A stretch of DNA of 38,828 bases from Streptomyces sp. AA1529 (GTDB lineage Bacteria; Actinomycetota; Actinomycetes; Streptomycetales; Streptomycetaceae), in NCBI RefSeq assembly GCF_000280905.1, contig NZ_ALAP01000026.1, positions 1 through 38,828 on the forward strand. The letters are read 5' to 3'. Below the pieces are notes generated by a model that did not search any database, was not told where the DNA came from, and saw only the letters and a program-made list of their open reading frames with translations. How positions within the stretch are numbered: the stretch's first letter is position 1; the number at the start of each line of letters is the position of its first letter. Shown piece after piece: positions 1 to 8,333 of this stretch. The translations under genes were made by a program, and so were the position numbers.

Positions 1-465
1 CGCGACCTGCTCGCACAGGCCCGGCACGGGCTCGACGAAGCGGCCGCACTGCAGCAGGCCAACGAGCGGTACGCCACCGCACACCTCGCCGCACTGCGCA
101 CGGCCGCCGCCGTCCTCGCCGTACGCGGCACCGCCGACCCGGCCCCCGCCCGCCGCCGGGGCGGCGCCCCGCGCAGGCCGCGCCGCCCCGCCATCCGCAG
201 CGCCTGGGAGGTGCTGCCCGAAGTCGCACCCGAACTGGCCGAGTGGGCGGCGCTCTTCGCCTCCGGCGCCGAGCGGCGGGCGCGGGCCGAGGCGGGGATA
301 GCCGGAGCCGCCGACCCGCGCGACGCCGACGACCTGATCCACTACGCCGGGATGTTCCTCCGGCTCGTCGAGCGGATGCTCCTCACCCAGCCGGCGCTGC
401 CGCAGCCCCGCACGGCCGAGGGGGACGAGTATCCCGCCCGCTCCCGGGACCGGCGGGCGGGGTGA
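1..465 (+). CDS. HEPN domain protein of the SAV_6107 type, 3' part only
   Basis: The reading frame is open from base 1 and ends at TGA 463-465, so the start lies outside the window and 154 residues are visible. The protein is helical and Ala/Arg/Glu-rich, with a basic Arg/Pro/Gly linker around residues 43-62, then a conserved-looking C-terminal part (SAWEVLPEVAPELAEWA, then DADDLIHYAGMFLRLVERML). Arg102 to His109 (R-x6-H) resembles the HEPN R-x(4-6)-H motif of RNA-cleaving or nucleotide-binding HEPN proteins. I recall a small HEPN-like family at this place, just before the methyltransferase and DUF3040 genes, in other Streptomyces; the assignment rests on that synteny plus the motif. The target is unknown. 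A 94-base gap follows before the next gene. Confidence 0.7.
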   Translation, partial: RDLLAQARHGLDEAAALQQANERYATAHLAALRTAAAVLAVRGTADPAPARRRGGAPRRPRRPAIRSAWEVLPEVAPELAEWAALFASGAERRARAEAGIAGAADPRDADDLIHYAGMFLRLVERMLLTQPALPQPRTAEGDEYPARSRDRRAG

Positions 466-559
466 GGAGCCGTGGCGGCCAGGGCCCCGCCGGGCGGATC
501 AGCGGGCGGCGGAGGCAATAGGGTGGGATCCGCCCGTCCCTGAGCCGAGGAGCAACCGC

Positions 560-1336
560 ATGTCCCGCCCCAGCGCAACCCTCCGGACCGCCGTGGTCTG
601 GGACGTCCTCAGGGGAGCCCTCGACCAGCGCGCCGAACTGGCGGACCACACCGAACTGGAGGTCCTCGACACCGGCGGCGGTACCGGCAACTTCGCGGTG
701 CCCGTCGCCCGGCTCGGGCACCACGTCACCGTCGTCGACCCCAGCCCCGACGCGCTCTTCGCGCTGGAGCGGCGTGCCGCCGAAGCCGGGGTCGCCGACC
801 GGGTGCGCGGCGTCCAGGGCGATGTGCGCGGACTCTTCGAGGTCGCCGAGCGGGGCGCGTACGACGTGGTGTTCTGTCACGGCGTCCTGGAGTACGTCGA
901 CGACCCGGCCGAAGGCCTCGGCAACGCCGTCGCCGCACTGCGCGAGGAGGGCGGCACACTGAGCGTGCTGGCCTCCGGACTGGGCGGAGCCGTCCTGGCG
1001 CGGGCGCTGGCCGGGCACTTCACCGAGGCCCGGCACGCCCTCACCTCGCCCGACGGACGGTGGGGCGAGAGCGACCCCATGCCCCGCCGCTTCACCCCCG
1101 AGCAGCTGACGGCGCTGGTGACCAGCACCGGGCTCGAGGTGATCTCCGTGCACGGCGTGCGGGTCTTCGCCGATCTGGTGCCCGGCGCGCTGGTGGACAC
1201 CGAACCGGACGCGCTGGCGGCGCTGGGCCGGCTGGAGGCGGCCGCCGCCGAGCTGCCGGACTTCCAGTCCGTGGCGAGCCGGCTCCATGTGCTCGCCGGG
1301 ATTCCGCCCCGCGGGCTGCGACCCGCCGACCGCTGA
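560..1336 (+). CDS. class I SAM-dependent methyltransferase
   Basis: A 258-residue protein with a Rossmann methyltransferase fold. Motif I is VLDTGGGTGNFA (residues 35-46), the acidic residue at the end of strand 2 is Asp60 (VTVVDPSPDAL), motif II/III is QGDVRGL, and the post-motif strand is YDVVFCHGVLEYVDDP. The layout resembles CmoM/SmtA-like enzymes, but the substrate cannot be read from the sequence. GAGGAG at 547-552 precedes the ATG by seven bases and supports this start; a TAGGGT -10-like hexamer lies at 519-524. It is transcribed in the same direction as the upstream HEPN gene and ends in front of a hairpin at 1344-1359. Confidence 0.85.
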   Translation: MSRPSATLRTAVVWDVLRGALDQRAELADHTELEVLDTGGGTGNFAVPVARLGHHVTVVDPSPDALFALERRAAEAGVADRVRGVQGDVRGLFEVAERGAYDVVFCHGVLEYVDDPAEGLGNAVAALREEGGTLSVLASGLGGAVLARALAGHFTEARHALTSPDGRWGESDPMPRRFTPEQLTALVTSTGLEVISVHGVRVFADLVPGALVDTEPDALAALGRLEAAAAELPDFQSVASRLHVLAGIPPRGLRPADR

Positions 1337-1343
1337 TGCCGCA

Positions 1344-1359
1344 CCCGCCGTCCGGCGGG
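1344..1359 (+). terminator. hairpin after the methyltransferase gene
   Basis: CCCGCC (1344-1349) and GGCGGG (1354-1359) form a perfect 6-bp stem with a 4-base loop eight bases after the methyltransferase stop. There is no T-run, which is common for high-GC actinobacterial terminators. The rest of the 1337-1597 gap holds a TATGAT hexamer at 1400-1405 without a convincing -35, and the promoter described for the next gene. Confidence 0.4.
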
Positions 1360-1519
1360 GGTCTGCTCGCACGACCGCCCGATCAACCGCTGCGCGCCGT
1401 ATGATCGAAGCACACCGTCCGGCATGGCGGAAAGGTGGTGCGGGAATGAACGGAGCACACCGTGGGCACCCCGTCCGTCATATCGGGTGTGGTGGGAGGA
1501 ATTGGCGTAGAGGGGCGGG

Positions 1520-1548
1520 TTTCACGGGGGCGATTCCCTGCCTATCCT
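1520..1548 (+). promoter_or_regulatory. putative promoter of the DUF3040 gene
   Basis: TTTCAC (1520-1525), a 17-base spacer and TATCCT (1543-1548, fitting the TAnnnT -10 pattern) lie 50 bases before the GTG start. The -35 is a weak match, so this is an inference from spacing and the -10. Confidence 0.35.
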
Positions 1549-1597
1549 GAAAGAGTCGCATCCGGTCGCCCCCGCGACCGACGAGTAGGAGGACTCC

Positions 1598-2014
1598 GTG
1601 CCGCTCTCTGAGCACGAGCAGCGGATGCTCGAGCAGATGGAGCGAGCGCTGTACGCCGAAGATCCCAAGTTCGCAACAGCGCTCGAGGGAAGTGAGCTGC
1701 GTCGGTACACCCGAAAGCGGGTCTACCAAGCGGTGGCGGGCTTTCTGGTGGGTATCGCGCTCCTCATGGCCGGAATGGTCGCTCAGCAGATCTGGATCAG
1801 CGTCGTCGGCTTCCTGGTCATGCTGGGCTGTGCGGTCCTCGCCGTGACCGGGTGGCGGAAGGCGCCCAAGCAGGGTGAGGAGCAGGCCGCGGGCCAGGGC
1901 GGGTCCGCGCAGGGCTCGGGTCCGGCGCGTCGCCAGCAGCCACGGAACCGCAGGTCGGTGATGTCCCGTATCGAGGAGCGGTGGCAGCGCCGCCGCGACG
2001 AGGGCCACCACTGA
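1598..2014 (+). CDS. DUF3040 family membrane protein
   Basis: A 138-residue protein. The N-terminus (MPLSEHEQRMLEQMERALYA) is the hallmark of the actinobacterial DUF3040 family, followed by two adjacent membrane segments at about residues 46-64 and 68-86 and a Gln/Gly/Arg-rich cytoplasmic-type tail ending in basic residues. No catalytic motif is visible and no biochemical role is established as far as I know. The GTG start has a strong AGGAGGA (1587-1593) upstream. It converges on the transglutaminase gene, from which it is separated by a strong hairpin at 2187-2223. Confidence 0.88.
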   Translation: MPLSEHEQRMLEQMERALYAEDPKFATALEGSELRRYTRKRVYQAVAGFLVGIALLMAGMVAQQIWISVVGFLVMLGCAVLAVTGWRKAPKQGEEQAAGQGGSAQGSGPARRQQPRNRRSVMSRIEERWQRRRDEGHH

Positions 2015-2186
2015 CGGGAGGGTCACCCCCCCCGTTCCGCATACTTTCGCTCTTCCTCGCAAGGTCACGCGGCGGCGTGACGCGGCCCGGACCGGACATC
2101 CGGCCGGTCGTGCCAGCGGTGCCCCCGCCGCGTGGCGACGGCCCCTCCGGCGACGAGCGGCGCAGTCCTCCGAACGCGGATCCTCC

Positions 2187-2223
2187 GGCGGTGCGGGAAC
2201 CCTCACGGGGCTCCCGCACCGCC
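2187..2223. terminator. bidirectional hairpin between convergent genes
   Basis: GGCGGTGCGGGA (2187-2198) pairs perfectly with TCCCGCACCGCC (2212-2223); the 13-base loop contains a further CCC/GGG pair around TCAC. It lies in the 324-base gap 2015-2338 between the converging DUF3040 and transglutaminase genes, where I see no other gene. Confidence 0.65.
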
Positions 2224-2338
2224 GCACGTGTTCCCGCGGGACGCCGTCCCGCCCACCGCGTCCGGGCGCACCGCCATGCGGCCCGGTCACCCGACCGGAG
2301 CGGGCCCGGGAGCCGGTGGCCGCGCTGCCCCGCGCCGG

Positions 2339-4756
2339 CTACTCGGCCGTGCGGGGGCCGCGCACCGCGCGGATCCAGCGGTCCCGCAGCGTCCGCCCGC
2401 GGTGGCCGGCGGCCCGCAGCAGCCGCCCGGTGGACGGGGGCAGCAGCAGGGCCCGGACCCGCAGGGTGCGGGGCGCGGCGGCCCGCAGCCCGGCCCGGAC
2501 CTGCTGCACGTCGCGGGCGATCCCGGGGGCCGGCCGCGGCTCGGGCGCGTACAGCACCTGTTCGACCGCGAGTGCGATCCGCTGCACCGCCTCGGCCTCG
2601 GGGGGCTGGAGTTCCCCCACCCGGGCCAGCCGTTCGGCGGCCGTGCGCGGGGTCGCCGAGTCCTCCGGCACGATCCCGTAGTCCCAGCCGGTGTCCAGGA
2701 GTTCCTGCCAGGCGGCGAGCACTCCTTCGGCGGCCTCCGGCCCGGTGCCCCCGGGCCGGGTCCGGAGCCGCCGGGAGCGTCTCCTCCTCCGCAGCAGCAT
2801 CGGCAGCAGCAACAGCGCCAGCAGGAGCAGCGCCGCACCGCCGATTCCGACGAGGGCGGCCGTGGACGGCTCCTCCGCGGAGCCGCCGGAGCCGGGCAGC
2901 GGAGCCGCCAGCCCGCACTCGGGGTCGGAGCGCTTCTGCTGGGCGGTGCACTCCTGGGACGGCGACGGGGCGACCGTGGGCTCGTCGTTCCCGTTGCGGT
3001 CGGGCAGCACCTCGCCGGAATCCCGGTCGGGATCCGGTGCGTCCGGCCGGGCGTAGGGCGGGGTGGTGCCGCGGGTGGGGGTGGGCTCGAAGCGGGTCCA
3101 GCCCACACCTTCGAAGTACAGCTCCGGCCAGGCGTGCGCGTCCTGGAAGCCGACCTCCATCGCGCCGTTGCCGCGCGCCGTGCCGGGAGTGAATCCGACC
3201 GCGACCCGGGCCGGGACGCCCAGGGTGCGGGCCATCGAGGCCATGGCGAAGGAGAAGTGGACGCAGAAGCCCTCCTTCTGCCGCAGGAAGTCGGAGATGG
3301 CGTTGACGCCGGTGCCCGCCTCCACCTCGGTGTCGTAGACGAAGCCGCCCTCGTCCGCGAACCAGTCCTGGAGCCGGACCGCGCGCTCGTAGTCGTTCGC
3401 CGCACCGCGGGTGACCTGGCGCGCGGTCCTGGAGACGACGTCCGGCAGCGTGCCGGGAATGGCGGTGTACTCGCGCTCCAGCGCGGGCGGTGGGTCGGGC
3501 GCGTTGCGCAGCTGCTCGGCGGTGGGCCGCACCTGGAGGCTCTCGACCGTGTAGCGCAGCCCGCGGGTGGTCTGCTTGTCGTAGCCGACCAGGGTGCGGC
3601 CCTCGGGCTCGAAGCGCCACTTGCCCTCCAGGCGTACCCGGTCGGCGGGGAAGGGCATGGGCAGCCAGTCCTGCGCATAGGCGTCGCTGGCCTGGATGGT
3701 GGTGCGCACCGTGCTGGTCCGCACCTCGGGTCCCAGCCCGCGCGGGGCGGGCAGCTGGTCCGGGATCTCGCCGATCCGTCGCTCGGAGGGCTTCCACTGG
3801 GCGCCGTCGAACCTGTCCAGCGCGACGATGCGCAGATAGAGCCCGTTGTCGCCGCTGTCGCCGCTGTCGCCCCCGTCTGTCCGGTAGACCAGCGCGGTGC
3901 GGTCCTGCGGCTGGTCGAGGCTGTTCTTGAGCGCGACCACCGGGTTCACCGCCGAGACGGTGCCGCCGCCCTGGCCGCGCACCCCTCCGGCACCGGTCCC
4001 CATCTCGTCGAGCAGGCCGCCGCTGAGCGAGGGCAGCGCGGTGGGCACCAGCAGCGAGACGCCCAGGGCCAGCACCCCGATCCGGCGTCCGGTGCGGACG
4101 GGTGCCGCGGCGGGGCCCCCGACGCTGCCCGGCTGGTGCGGCGCCGCACCGGGCCGGCTGCGGTCGGCGAAGACCCGGCCCCACTGGGAGAGCCGCTCCC
4201 GCCCCTCGGCCAGCAGGAGCAGCAGATAGCCGCCCGCGGCGCACAGGAACCACAGCCAGCGTGCGCCGCCCACGGAGAGCCCGGCGGCCACCGAGTACAG
4301 CGCGAGCAGCGGCAGCCCGGCCGGTGCGGCACTCCGGTAGGTGACGGCGACCGTGTCCACCAGCAGGCCGATCAGCAGCACTCCGCCGATCAGCATCAGC
4401 CGTATGCCGTCGGTGAGCGGCGCGGGTATCGCATACCGGCTCACGTCCTGGACGCCCTGCTCGAACAGGGCGGCGAAGTGGGTGAAGACGCCGGGTACCG
4501 GCAGGAAGCCGGCCGGTGCGGCGGAGCGTGCGAAGACGACGGTGAGCAGCAGCAGCGAGGTGAGCGCCTGCGCCAGTACGGTCAGCGGGCGGGCCAGCGG
4601 TATCCGCCGCGCGGCCGCGCCCACTCCGGCCTGCACGCCGATCAGCACCGCCGCCTGGATCAGCCAGGCCGCCCGTTCGACCAGCGGCAGCAGTGCGCAG
4701 GCCGCGGCCAGCGTCGCCAGCGCGGCGCAGAAGGCGAGCCGCCCCCGTCCGCTCAT
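2339..4756 (-). CDS. TgpA-like membrane protein with transglutaminase-like and DUF4129 domains
   Basis: An 805-residue protein: a cluster of N-terminal membrane helices (about residues 5-230, DUF3488/TgpA type), an extracytoplasmic transglutaminase-like domain, a membrane helix near residues 645-670 and a short DUF4129-type tail. Cys498 (EGFCVHF) and His541 (DAHAWPEL) fit the papain-like triad; the third position is Glu557 (GWTRFEPTP) where Asp is usual, a form I have seen in actinobacterial relatives. The ATG overlaps the DUF58 stop by four bases, which fixes this start; the frame stays open further upstream to 5983 but that part antisenses DUF58. The family is linked to MoxR and DUF58 partners. 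The substrate is unknown; a cell-surface peptide or protein is an inference. Confidence 0.88.
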   Translation of the reverse strand: MSGRGRLAFCAALATLAAACALLPLVERAAWLIQAAVLIGVQAGVGAAARRIPLARPLTVLAQALTSLLLLTVVFARSAAPAGFLPVPGVFTHFAALFEQGVQDVSRYAIPAPLTDGIRLMLIGGVLLIGLLVDTVAVTYRSAAPAGLPLLALYSVAAGLSVGGARWLWFLCAAGGYLLLLLAEGRERLSQWGRVFADRSRPGAAPHQPGSVGGPAAAPVRTGRRIGVLALGVSLLVPTALPSLSGGLLDEMGTGAGGVRGQGGGTVSAVNPVVALKNSLDQPQDRTALVYRTDGGDSGDSGDNGLYLRIVALDRFDGAQWKPSERRIGEIPDQLPAPRGLGPEVRTSTVRTTIQASDAYAQDWLPMPFPADRVRLEGKWRFEPEGRTLVGYDKQTTRGLRYTVESLQVRPTAEQLRNAPDPPPALEREYTAIPGTLPDVVSRTARQVTRGAANDYERAVRLQDWFADEGGFVYDTEVEAGTGVNAISDFLRQKEGFCVHFSFAMASMARTLGVPARVAVGFTPGTARGNGAMEVGFQDAHAWPELYFEGVGWTRFEPTPTRGTTPPYARPDAPDPDRDSGEVLPDRNGNDEPTVAPSPSQECTAQQKRSDPECGLAAPLPGSGGSAEEPSTAALVGIGGAALLLLALLLLPMLLRRRRRSRRLRTRPGGTGPEAAEGVLAAWQELLDTGWDYGIVPEDSATPRTAAERLARVGELQPPEAEAVQRIALAVEQVLYAPEPRPAPGIARDVQQVRAGLRAAAPRTLRVRALLLPPSTGRLLRAAGHRGRTLRDRWIRAVRGPRTAE

Positions 4757-6156
4757 CGTTCCGCTCCCTTCGCGCTCGCGTGCTCGGCTTCCTGCCACAG
4801 CGCGGCCAGCGGCGTTCCGGGCCCGCCGGTCAGCGCCGTCCACCCCGCTTCGTGCAGGACGCGCAGTGCGGCCTGGGTGCCGGGCGGTTCGGCGGTGTCC
4901 GCCGCCGGCTGCCCGGTGCCGTCCTGCGGGCGCCCGGCGGGGGTGGCCACGAAGGCCACGGCGCGGTCCGAGCGCTGCCGCAGGCGGCCGACGGTGAGTG
5001 CCTGCTCCTCGTCCAGCGCTCCCAGGAACGCGATCAGCAGTCCGGGCTGCCCCGCGTCCCCGCCGCGCAGCGCGTCGTAGGCTCCGGCCAGCCCCTGCTC
5101 GTTCGAGTGTTCGACGAGGGCGAGGGTGTCGAGCAGCAGCCCGGCCGTGTCCGGGTTCTCGGCGAGGAAGCCGCCGTTCTCCGGGCCGGGGGCGGCGGCT
5201 CCGGTGTCGGTCAGCAGCCGGACCGAGCAGCCGCGCTCCAGCAGGTGCACGCACACCGAAGCGGCGCCCGCGACCGCCCACTCGAACGGGGAGTCGGGCC
5301 CCGAGCCGGGGTAGCCGGCCCGGCGGGTGTCCAGCAGGACGGTGCAGCGGGCCTGCTGCGGCTGCTCCTCGCGGCGCACCATCAGTTCGCCGTAGCGGGC
5401 TGTCGAACGCCAGTGCACCCGGCGCAGGTCGTCGCCGTGCCGGTAGCCGCGCGGGATCACGTCGTCGTCCCCGGCCAGGGCGAGCGCGCGCTGCCGGCCC
5501 TCCCCGTAACCGCCGGTCCGCCCGGCCGACCGGCCCGGCGGCAGCGCCTCGACGGGCGGTACCACGGTGAGGGTGTCCCAGGTGCTGAACGAGCGCGTCA
5601 GCTCGCACATCCCGAACGGGTCCGTCAGCCGCAGTTGGAGCGGGCCCAGCGGATAGCGCCCCCGCAGGTCGGAGCGGACCCGGTAGGAGACTTCGCGGCG
5701 ACCGCCCGGCTCCACCCGGTCCAGGACGAACCGGGGCCGCGGCCCCAGCACGTAGGGCACCCGGTCCTGCAGCATCAGCAGCCCGGTGGGCAGCCGCGAG
5801 ATGTTGTCCACCCGCAGGTGCACCCGGGCCTCCGAGCGCGCCGGCACCCGCGAGGGCGACAGCCTGCGGTAGCCCGCGACGCGGTGGCGGGTGCGGTGCA
5901 GCACCAGCACGCACACCAGGGGCAGCACCCCCAGCAGCACCCCCACCCGCAGCAGTTCGTCCTGACCCAGCAGATACGCGCACAGCACCGCCGCCAGCCC
6001 GGCCGCCAGGAAGGAGCGGCCGCGGGTGGTCAGACCGCCGAACGCGCGGCGCAGCGAGCCGCTCCGCTCCTCCGGGCCGGACCCGTCACCGGGCGCCGCC
6101 GCGCCGGGGGCCGGGCCGGAGGCGGACGGGGCGCCCGGGGCCGCTCCGTGGGCCAT
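4753..6156 (-). CDS. DUF58 domain protein
   Basis: A 467-residue protein with an Ala/Gly/Pro-rich start, two membrane segments near residues 48-85 and a cytoplasmic DUF58 domain. The family signature is clear around residues 229-265: DDDVIPRGYRHGDDLRRVHW followed by STARYGELMVRREE. The C-terminal half is likely von Willebrand A-like (VLLDTRRAGYP), without a full MIDAS motif that I can point to. Start and stop overlap both neighbours (TGATG with moxR, ATGA with the transglutaminase gene), so the three are almost certainly translated together. In known MoxR systems the AAA+ protein acts on such partner proteins. Confidence 0.88.
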   Translation of the reverse strand: MAHGAAPGAPSASGPAPGAAAPGDGSGPEERSGSLRRAFGGLTTRGRSFLAAGLAAVLCAYLLGQDELLRVGVLLGVLPLVCVLVLHRTRHRVAGYRRLSPSRVPARSEARVHLRVDNISRLPTGLLMLQDRVPYVLGPRPRFVLDRVEPGGRREVSYRVRSDLRGRYPLGPLQLRLTDPFGMCELTRSFSTWDTLTVVPPVEALPPGRSAGRTGGYGEGRQRALALAGDDDVIPRGYRHGDDLRRVHWRSTARYGELMVRREEQPQQARCTVLLDTRRAGYPGSGPDSPFEWAVAGAASVCVHLLERGCSVRLLTDTGAAAPGPENGGFLAENPDTAGLLLDTLALVEHSNEQGLAGAYDALRGGDAGQPGLLIAFLGALDEEQALTVGRLRQRSDRAVAFVATPAGRPQDGTGQPAADTAEPPGTQAALRVLHEAGWTALTGGPGTPLAALWQEAEHASAKGAER

Positions 6157-7241
6157 CAGTGGCCCCGGGGCTGCCCGGTCTGCGGCCGGTTCAGGGGAGC
6201 CTGCTGCCCGGAAGCCGGCGGCGGCCCGTAGGGCGGCGGCCCGGGCGGTGCCGTTCTGGGTGCGGCGGGGCCGGGGCCGACGGCGGGCACCGGCACCTGC
6301 TGCACGATCTCGGCCACCACCTGTTCGGCGGTACGGCGGTTGAGCTGGGCCTGCGCGGTGGGCAGCAGCCGGTGCGCCAGGACGGGGACCGCCAGCGACT
6401 GCACGTCGTCGGGGAGCGCGAACTCGCGCCCGCCGAGCGCGGCCGACGCCTTGGCGGCCCGCAGCAGGTGCAGCGTCGCGCGGGGCGAGGCGCCCAGCCG
6501 CAGCTCGGAGTGGGAGCGGGTGGCGGCCACCAGCTCGACCGCGTACCGCCGCACCGCGTCCGAGACGTGCACGCCGCGCACCATCCCGATCAGCTTGGCC
6601 ATGTCGTGCGCGTGTGCCACCGGCTGGAGGTCGTCCAGCGGGGAGGCGCCGCCGTGCACGTCGAGCATCTCCAGCTCGGCCGCGGGGCTCGGGTAGCCGA
6701 TGGAGACCCGCACCATGAACCGGTCGCGCTGCGCCTCGGGCAGCGGATAGGTGCCCTCCATCTCCACCGGGTTCTGGGTGGCGACGACCATGAACGGGTC
6801 GGGCAGCTCGTAGGTCTGCCCGTCGATGGTGACCTGGCGCTCCTCCATCGACTCCAGCAGCGCCGACTGGGTCTTGGGGGAGGCGCGGTTGATCTCGTCG
6901 CCGATCACGATCTGCGCGAAGATCGCTCCGGGCTTGAACTCGAAGTCCTTGCGCTGCTGGTCGTAGACGCTGACGCCGGTGATGTCGGAGGGCAGCAGGT
7001 CGGGGGTGAACTGGATCCGCCGCACCGAGCAGTCGATCGTCCTGGCCAGCGCCTTGGCGAGCATCGTCTTGCCGACACCCGGCACGTCCTCGATCAGCAG
7101 GTGCCCCTCGGCCAGCAGCACCGTGAGCGAGAGCCGGACGACGTCGGGCTTCCCCTCGATCACCGATTCGACACTGCGGCGCACCTCGCCCGCCGTGGCG
7201 CTCAGTTCGCTCAGGTCCGCCCGCTCGTCATAGGTCGTCAC
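6156..7241 (-). CDS. MoxR family AAA+ ATPase
   Basis: A 361-residue AAA+ ATPase. Walker A is GVGKT within EDVPGVGKTMLAKALA, Walker B is VIGDEINRASPKTQ, and the sensor/arginine region is ATQNPVEMEGTYPLPEAQRDRF. A Pro/Gly-rich tail of about 45 residues ends the protein. I place the start at the GTG at 7241, which has AGGAGGG six bases or less upstream (7245-7251); the frame is open to an ATG-like start at 7352, but those extra 37 residues are Arg-rich and lack a good ribosome site. Its stop overlaps the DUF58 start by one base. MoxR proteins are chaperone-like and often sit with DUF58 and transglutaminase genes, as here. Confidence 0.92.
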   Translation of the reverse strand: MTTYDERADLSELSATAGEVRRSVESVIEGKPDVVRLSLTVLLAEGHLLIEDVPGVGKTMLAKALARTIDCSVRRIQFTPDLLPSDITGVSVYDQQRKDFEFKPGAIFAQIVIGDEINRASPKTQSALLESMEERQVTIDGQTYELPDPFMVVATQNPVEMEGTYPLPEAQRDRFMVRVSIGYPSPAAELEMLDVHGGASPLDDLQPVAHAHDMAKLIGMVRGVHVSDAVRRYAVELVAATRSHSELRLGASPRATLHLLRAAKASAALGGREFALPDDVQSLAVPVLAHRLLPTAQAQLNRRTAEQVVAEIVQQVPVPAVGPGPAAPRTAPPGPPPYGPPPASGQQAPLNRPQTGQPRGH

Positions 7242-7334
7242 CGGCCCTCCTCGGCCCCATCCCCGTTGTCCGTGCGCCCGCCGCGTGCGTTCCACCGGGC
7301 CCTGCAGTGTGCGTCGTTGCGTATTCTTCACGGC

Positions 7335-7350
7335 GACGGGCCCTCCCGTC
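7335..7350 (-). terminator. hairpin downstream of the carbonic anhydrase gene
   Basis: GACGGG (7335-7340) and CCCGTC (7345-7350) form a 6-bp stem with a 4-base loop, 38 bases past the carbonic anhydrase stop on the - strand and before moxR. No T-run follows. Confidence 0.4.
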
Positions 7351-7387
7351 ACTCTCCCGGGTGGCTCCGGGCCGCGGTCCTGCCGGG

Positions 7388-7915
7388 TCAGGCCGGGTCG
7401 ATCTCGCGCAGCAGGCCCGTCGTGACGTCGAAGACGAAGCCGCGGACGTCGTCCCGGTGCAGCAGGAAGGGCGAGGTCCGTACCCGTTCGACGGACTGGC
7501 GCACGTCCTGGTCCAGATCCTTGAAGGACTCGACTGCCCAGGACGGCCGCTGGCCCACTTCCAGTTCCAGTTCGTGGCGGAAATCCTCGGTGAGGTTGAG
7601 CAGTCCGCAGTTGGTGTGGTGGATGAGGACCACGGAACGGGTGCCCAGGGCGCGCTGGCTGATGGTGAGGGAGCGGATGACGTCGTCGGTGACCACGCCG
7701 CCCGCGTTCCGGATGGTGTGGCAGTCGCCCAGCTTCAGTCCCAGTGCCCGGTGCAGGTCCAGGCGGGCGTCCATGCAGGCGACGACGGCGACCGAGCGGA
7801 CCGGGCGGGCGTCCATGCCCGGGTCGGTGAAGCCGTCCGCGTACTGCTGGTTCGCGGTGACGAGGTCGTCGGTCACGGACGGTGCAGACTGGGGGTCAGG
7901 TGTGGGTATCGACAT
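7388..7915 (-). CDS. beta-class carbonic anhydrase
   Basis: A 175-residue enzyme expected to interconvert CO2 and bicarbonate. The zinc-site residues are visible: Cys47-x-Asp49-x-Arg51 (VVACMDARLD) and His100-x2-Cys103 (IHHTNCG). The stretch IRNAGGVVTDDVIRSL and the end (GFVFDVTTGLLREI) closely resemble the mycobacterial Rv1284-type beta-carbonic anhydrases as I remember them. I chose the ATG at 7915; the frame extends upstream to 8038 but that segment is not conserved-looking. No Shine-Dalgarno precedes the ATG; instead a TAACGT hexamer ends seven bases before it, so the mRNA may be leaderless. It is probably transcribed alone, with a hairpin after it. Confidence 0.92.
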   Translation of the reverse strand: MSIPTPDPQSAPSVTDDLVTANQQYADGFTDPGMDARPVRSVAVVACMDARLDLHRALGLKLGDCHTIRNAGGVVTDDVIRSLTISQRALGTRSVVLIHHTNCGLLNLTEDFRHELELEVGQRPSWAVESFKDLDQDVRQSVERVRTSPFLLHRDDVRGFVFDVTTGLLREIDPA

Positions 7916-7922
7916 GTGTACG

Positions 7923-7928
7923 ACGTTA
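7923..7928 (-). promoter_or_regulatory. -10 element of a probably leaderless carbonic anhydrase transcript
   Basis: On the - strand TAACGT (TAnnnT) is followed by seven bases and then the ATG at 7915-7913, placing the predicted transcription start at or beside the start codon. No clear -35 is visible. Confidence 0.45.
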
Positions 7929-8113
7929 GACGTTCCCCGGGCGGACGGCCTGCCCGGAGAGTGGTGAAATCGGACGGCGCGCGTGGTTGTGAGGTAACCC
8001 ACACGGCCTATTGTCCTCTCCTCCGTCCGGGTGCGCACCGCCGTCCCGTGCCCGGGTGCCGCCGACCGCGCGTGCGGGTGTCACTCGTTGTCGGGACGCG
8101 CCTGGTCCCGTAG

Positions 8114-8160
8114 TTGACCGAGGGGACGAGTGGACTAAAGTGACGCGAAGTGGGAGGCGA
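8114..8160 (+). promoter_or_regulatory. rsmH/dcw promoter overlapped by three MraZ-box-like repeats
   Basis: TTGACC (8114-8119), a 16-base spacer and TAAAGT (8136-8141) form the best promoter in the 418-base gene-free stretch 7916-8333. Starting at 8131, three consecutive 10-base units begin with TGG/TGA: TGGACTAAAG, TGACGCGAAG, TGGGAGGCGA, that is TGGAC, TGACG and TGGGA each at the same helical face. MraZ, the usual dcw regulator, binds TGGGN-type repeats spaced by about five bases. The repeats cover the -10 and the expected transcription start near 8148, leaving a leader of about 186 bases. Nothing else gene-like is visible in this stretch. Confidence 0.55.
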
Positions 8161-8333
8161 ACACTCTCCCCAAGGACCCCCGAATCCCCTCGCGTGCGCG
8201 GGCGCGCACGTGCGGCTCGGCCTCCTCCCGCTCCCGGCCTCCGGCGCCCGTTCGGCGCGGGCGGCCGCTCCCCTTCGAGCGGGCGGGGACCAAGGAGCAT
8301 GTGCACGGTGCCCGCCAGATCTGAGAGGGCACA

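Noticed and set aside
1400..1405. TATGAT promoter
   Set aside because: No -35 at 16-18 bases and it lies almost 200 bases before the next gene; the 1520-1548 candidate is better placed.
1818..4253. 811-codon open frame on the - strand
   Set aside because: Overlaps the recognised transglutaminase in another frame; Arg/Ala/Gly-rich composition typical of high-GC shadow frames.
2132..5080. 982-codon open frame on the + strand
   Set aside because: Antisense to the transglutaminase and DUF58 genes, with no recognisable domain.
4757..5983. N-terminal extension of the transglutaminase protein to 1214 residues
   Set aside because: The frame is open, but the extra 409 residues are an Arg/Gly/Ala-rich off-frame reading of the DUF58 gene, and the ATGA overlap at 4753-4756 gives a natural start.
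8131..8160. CRISPR-like or generic tandem repeat
   Set aside because: Only three short imperfect units on a promoter; regulatory interpretation fits better. No CRISPR array is visible anywhere in the window.
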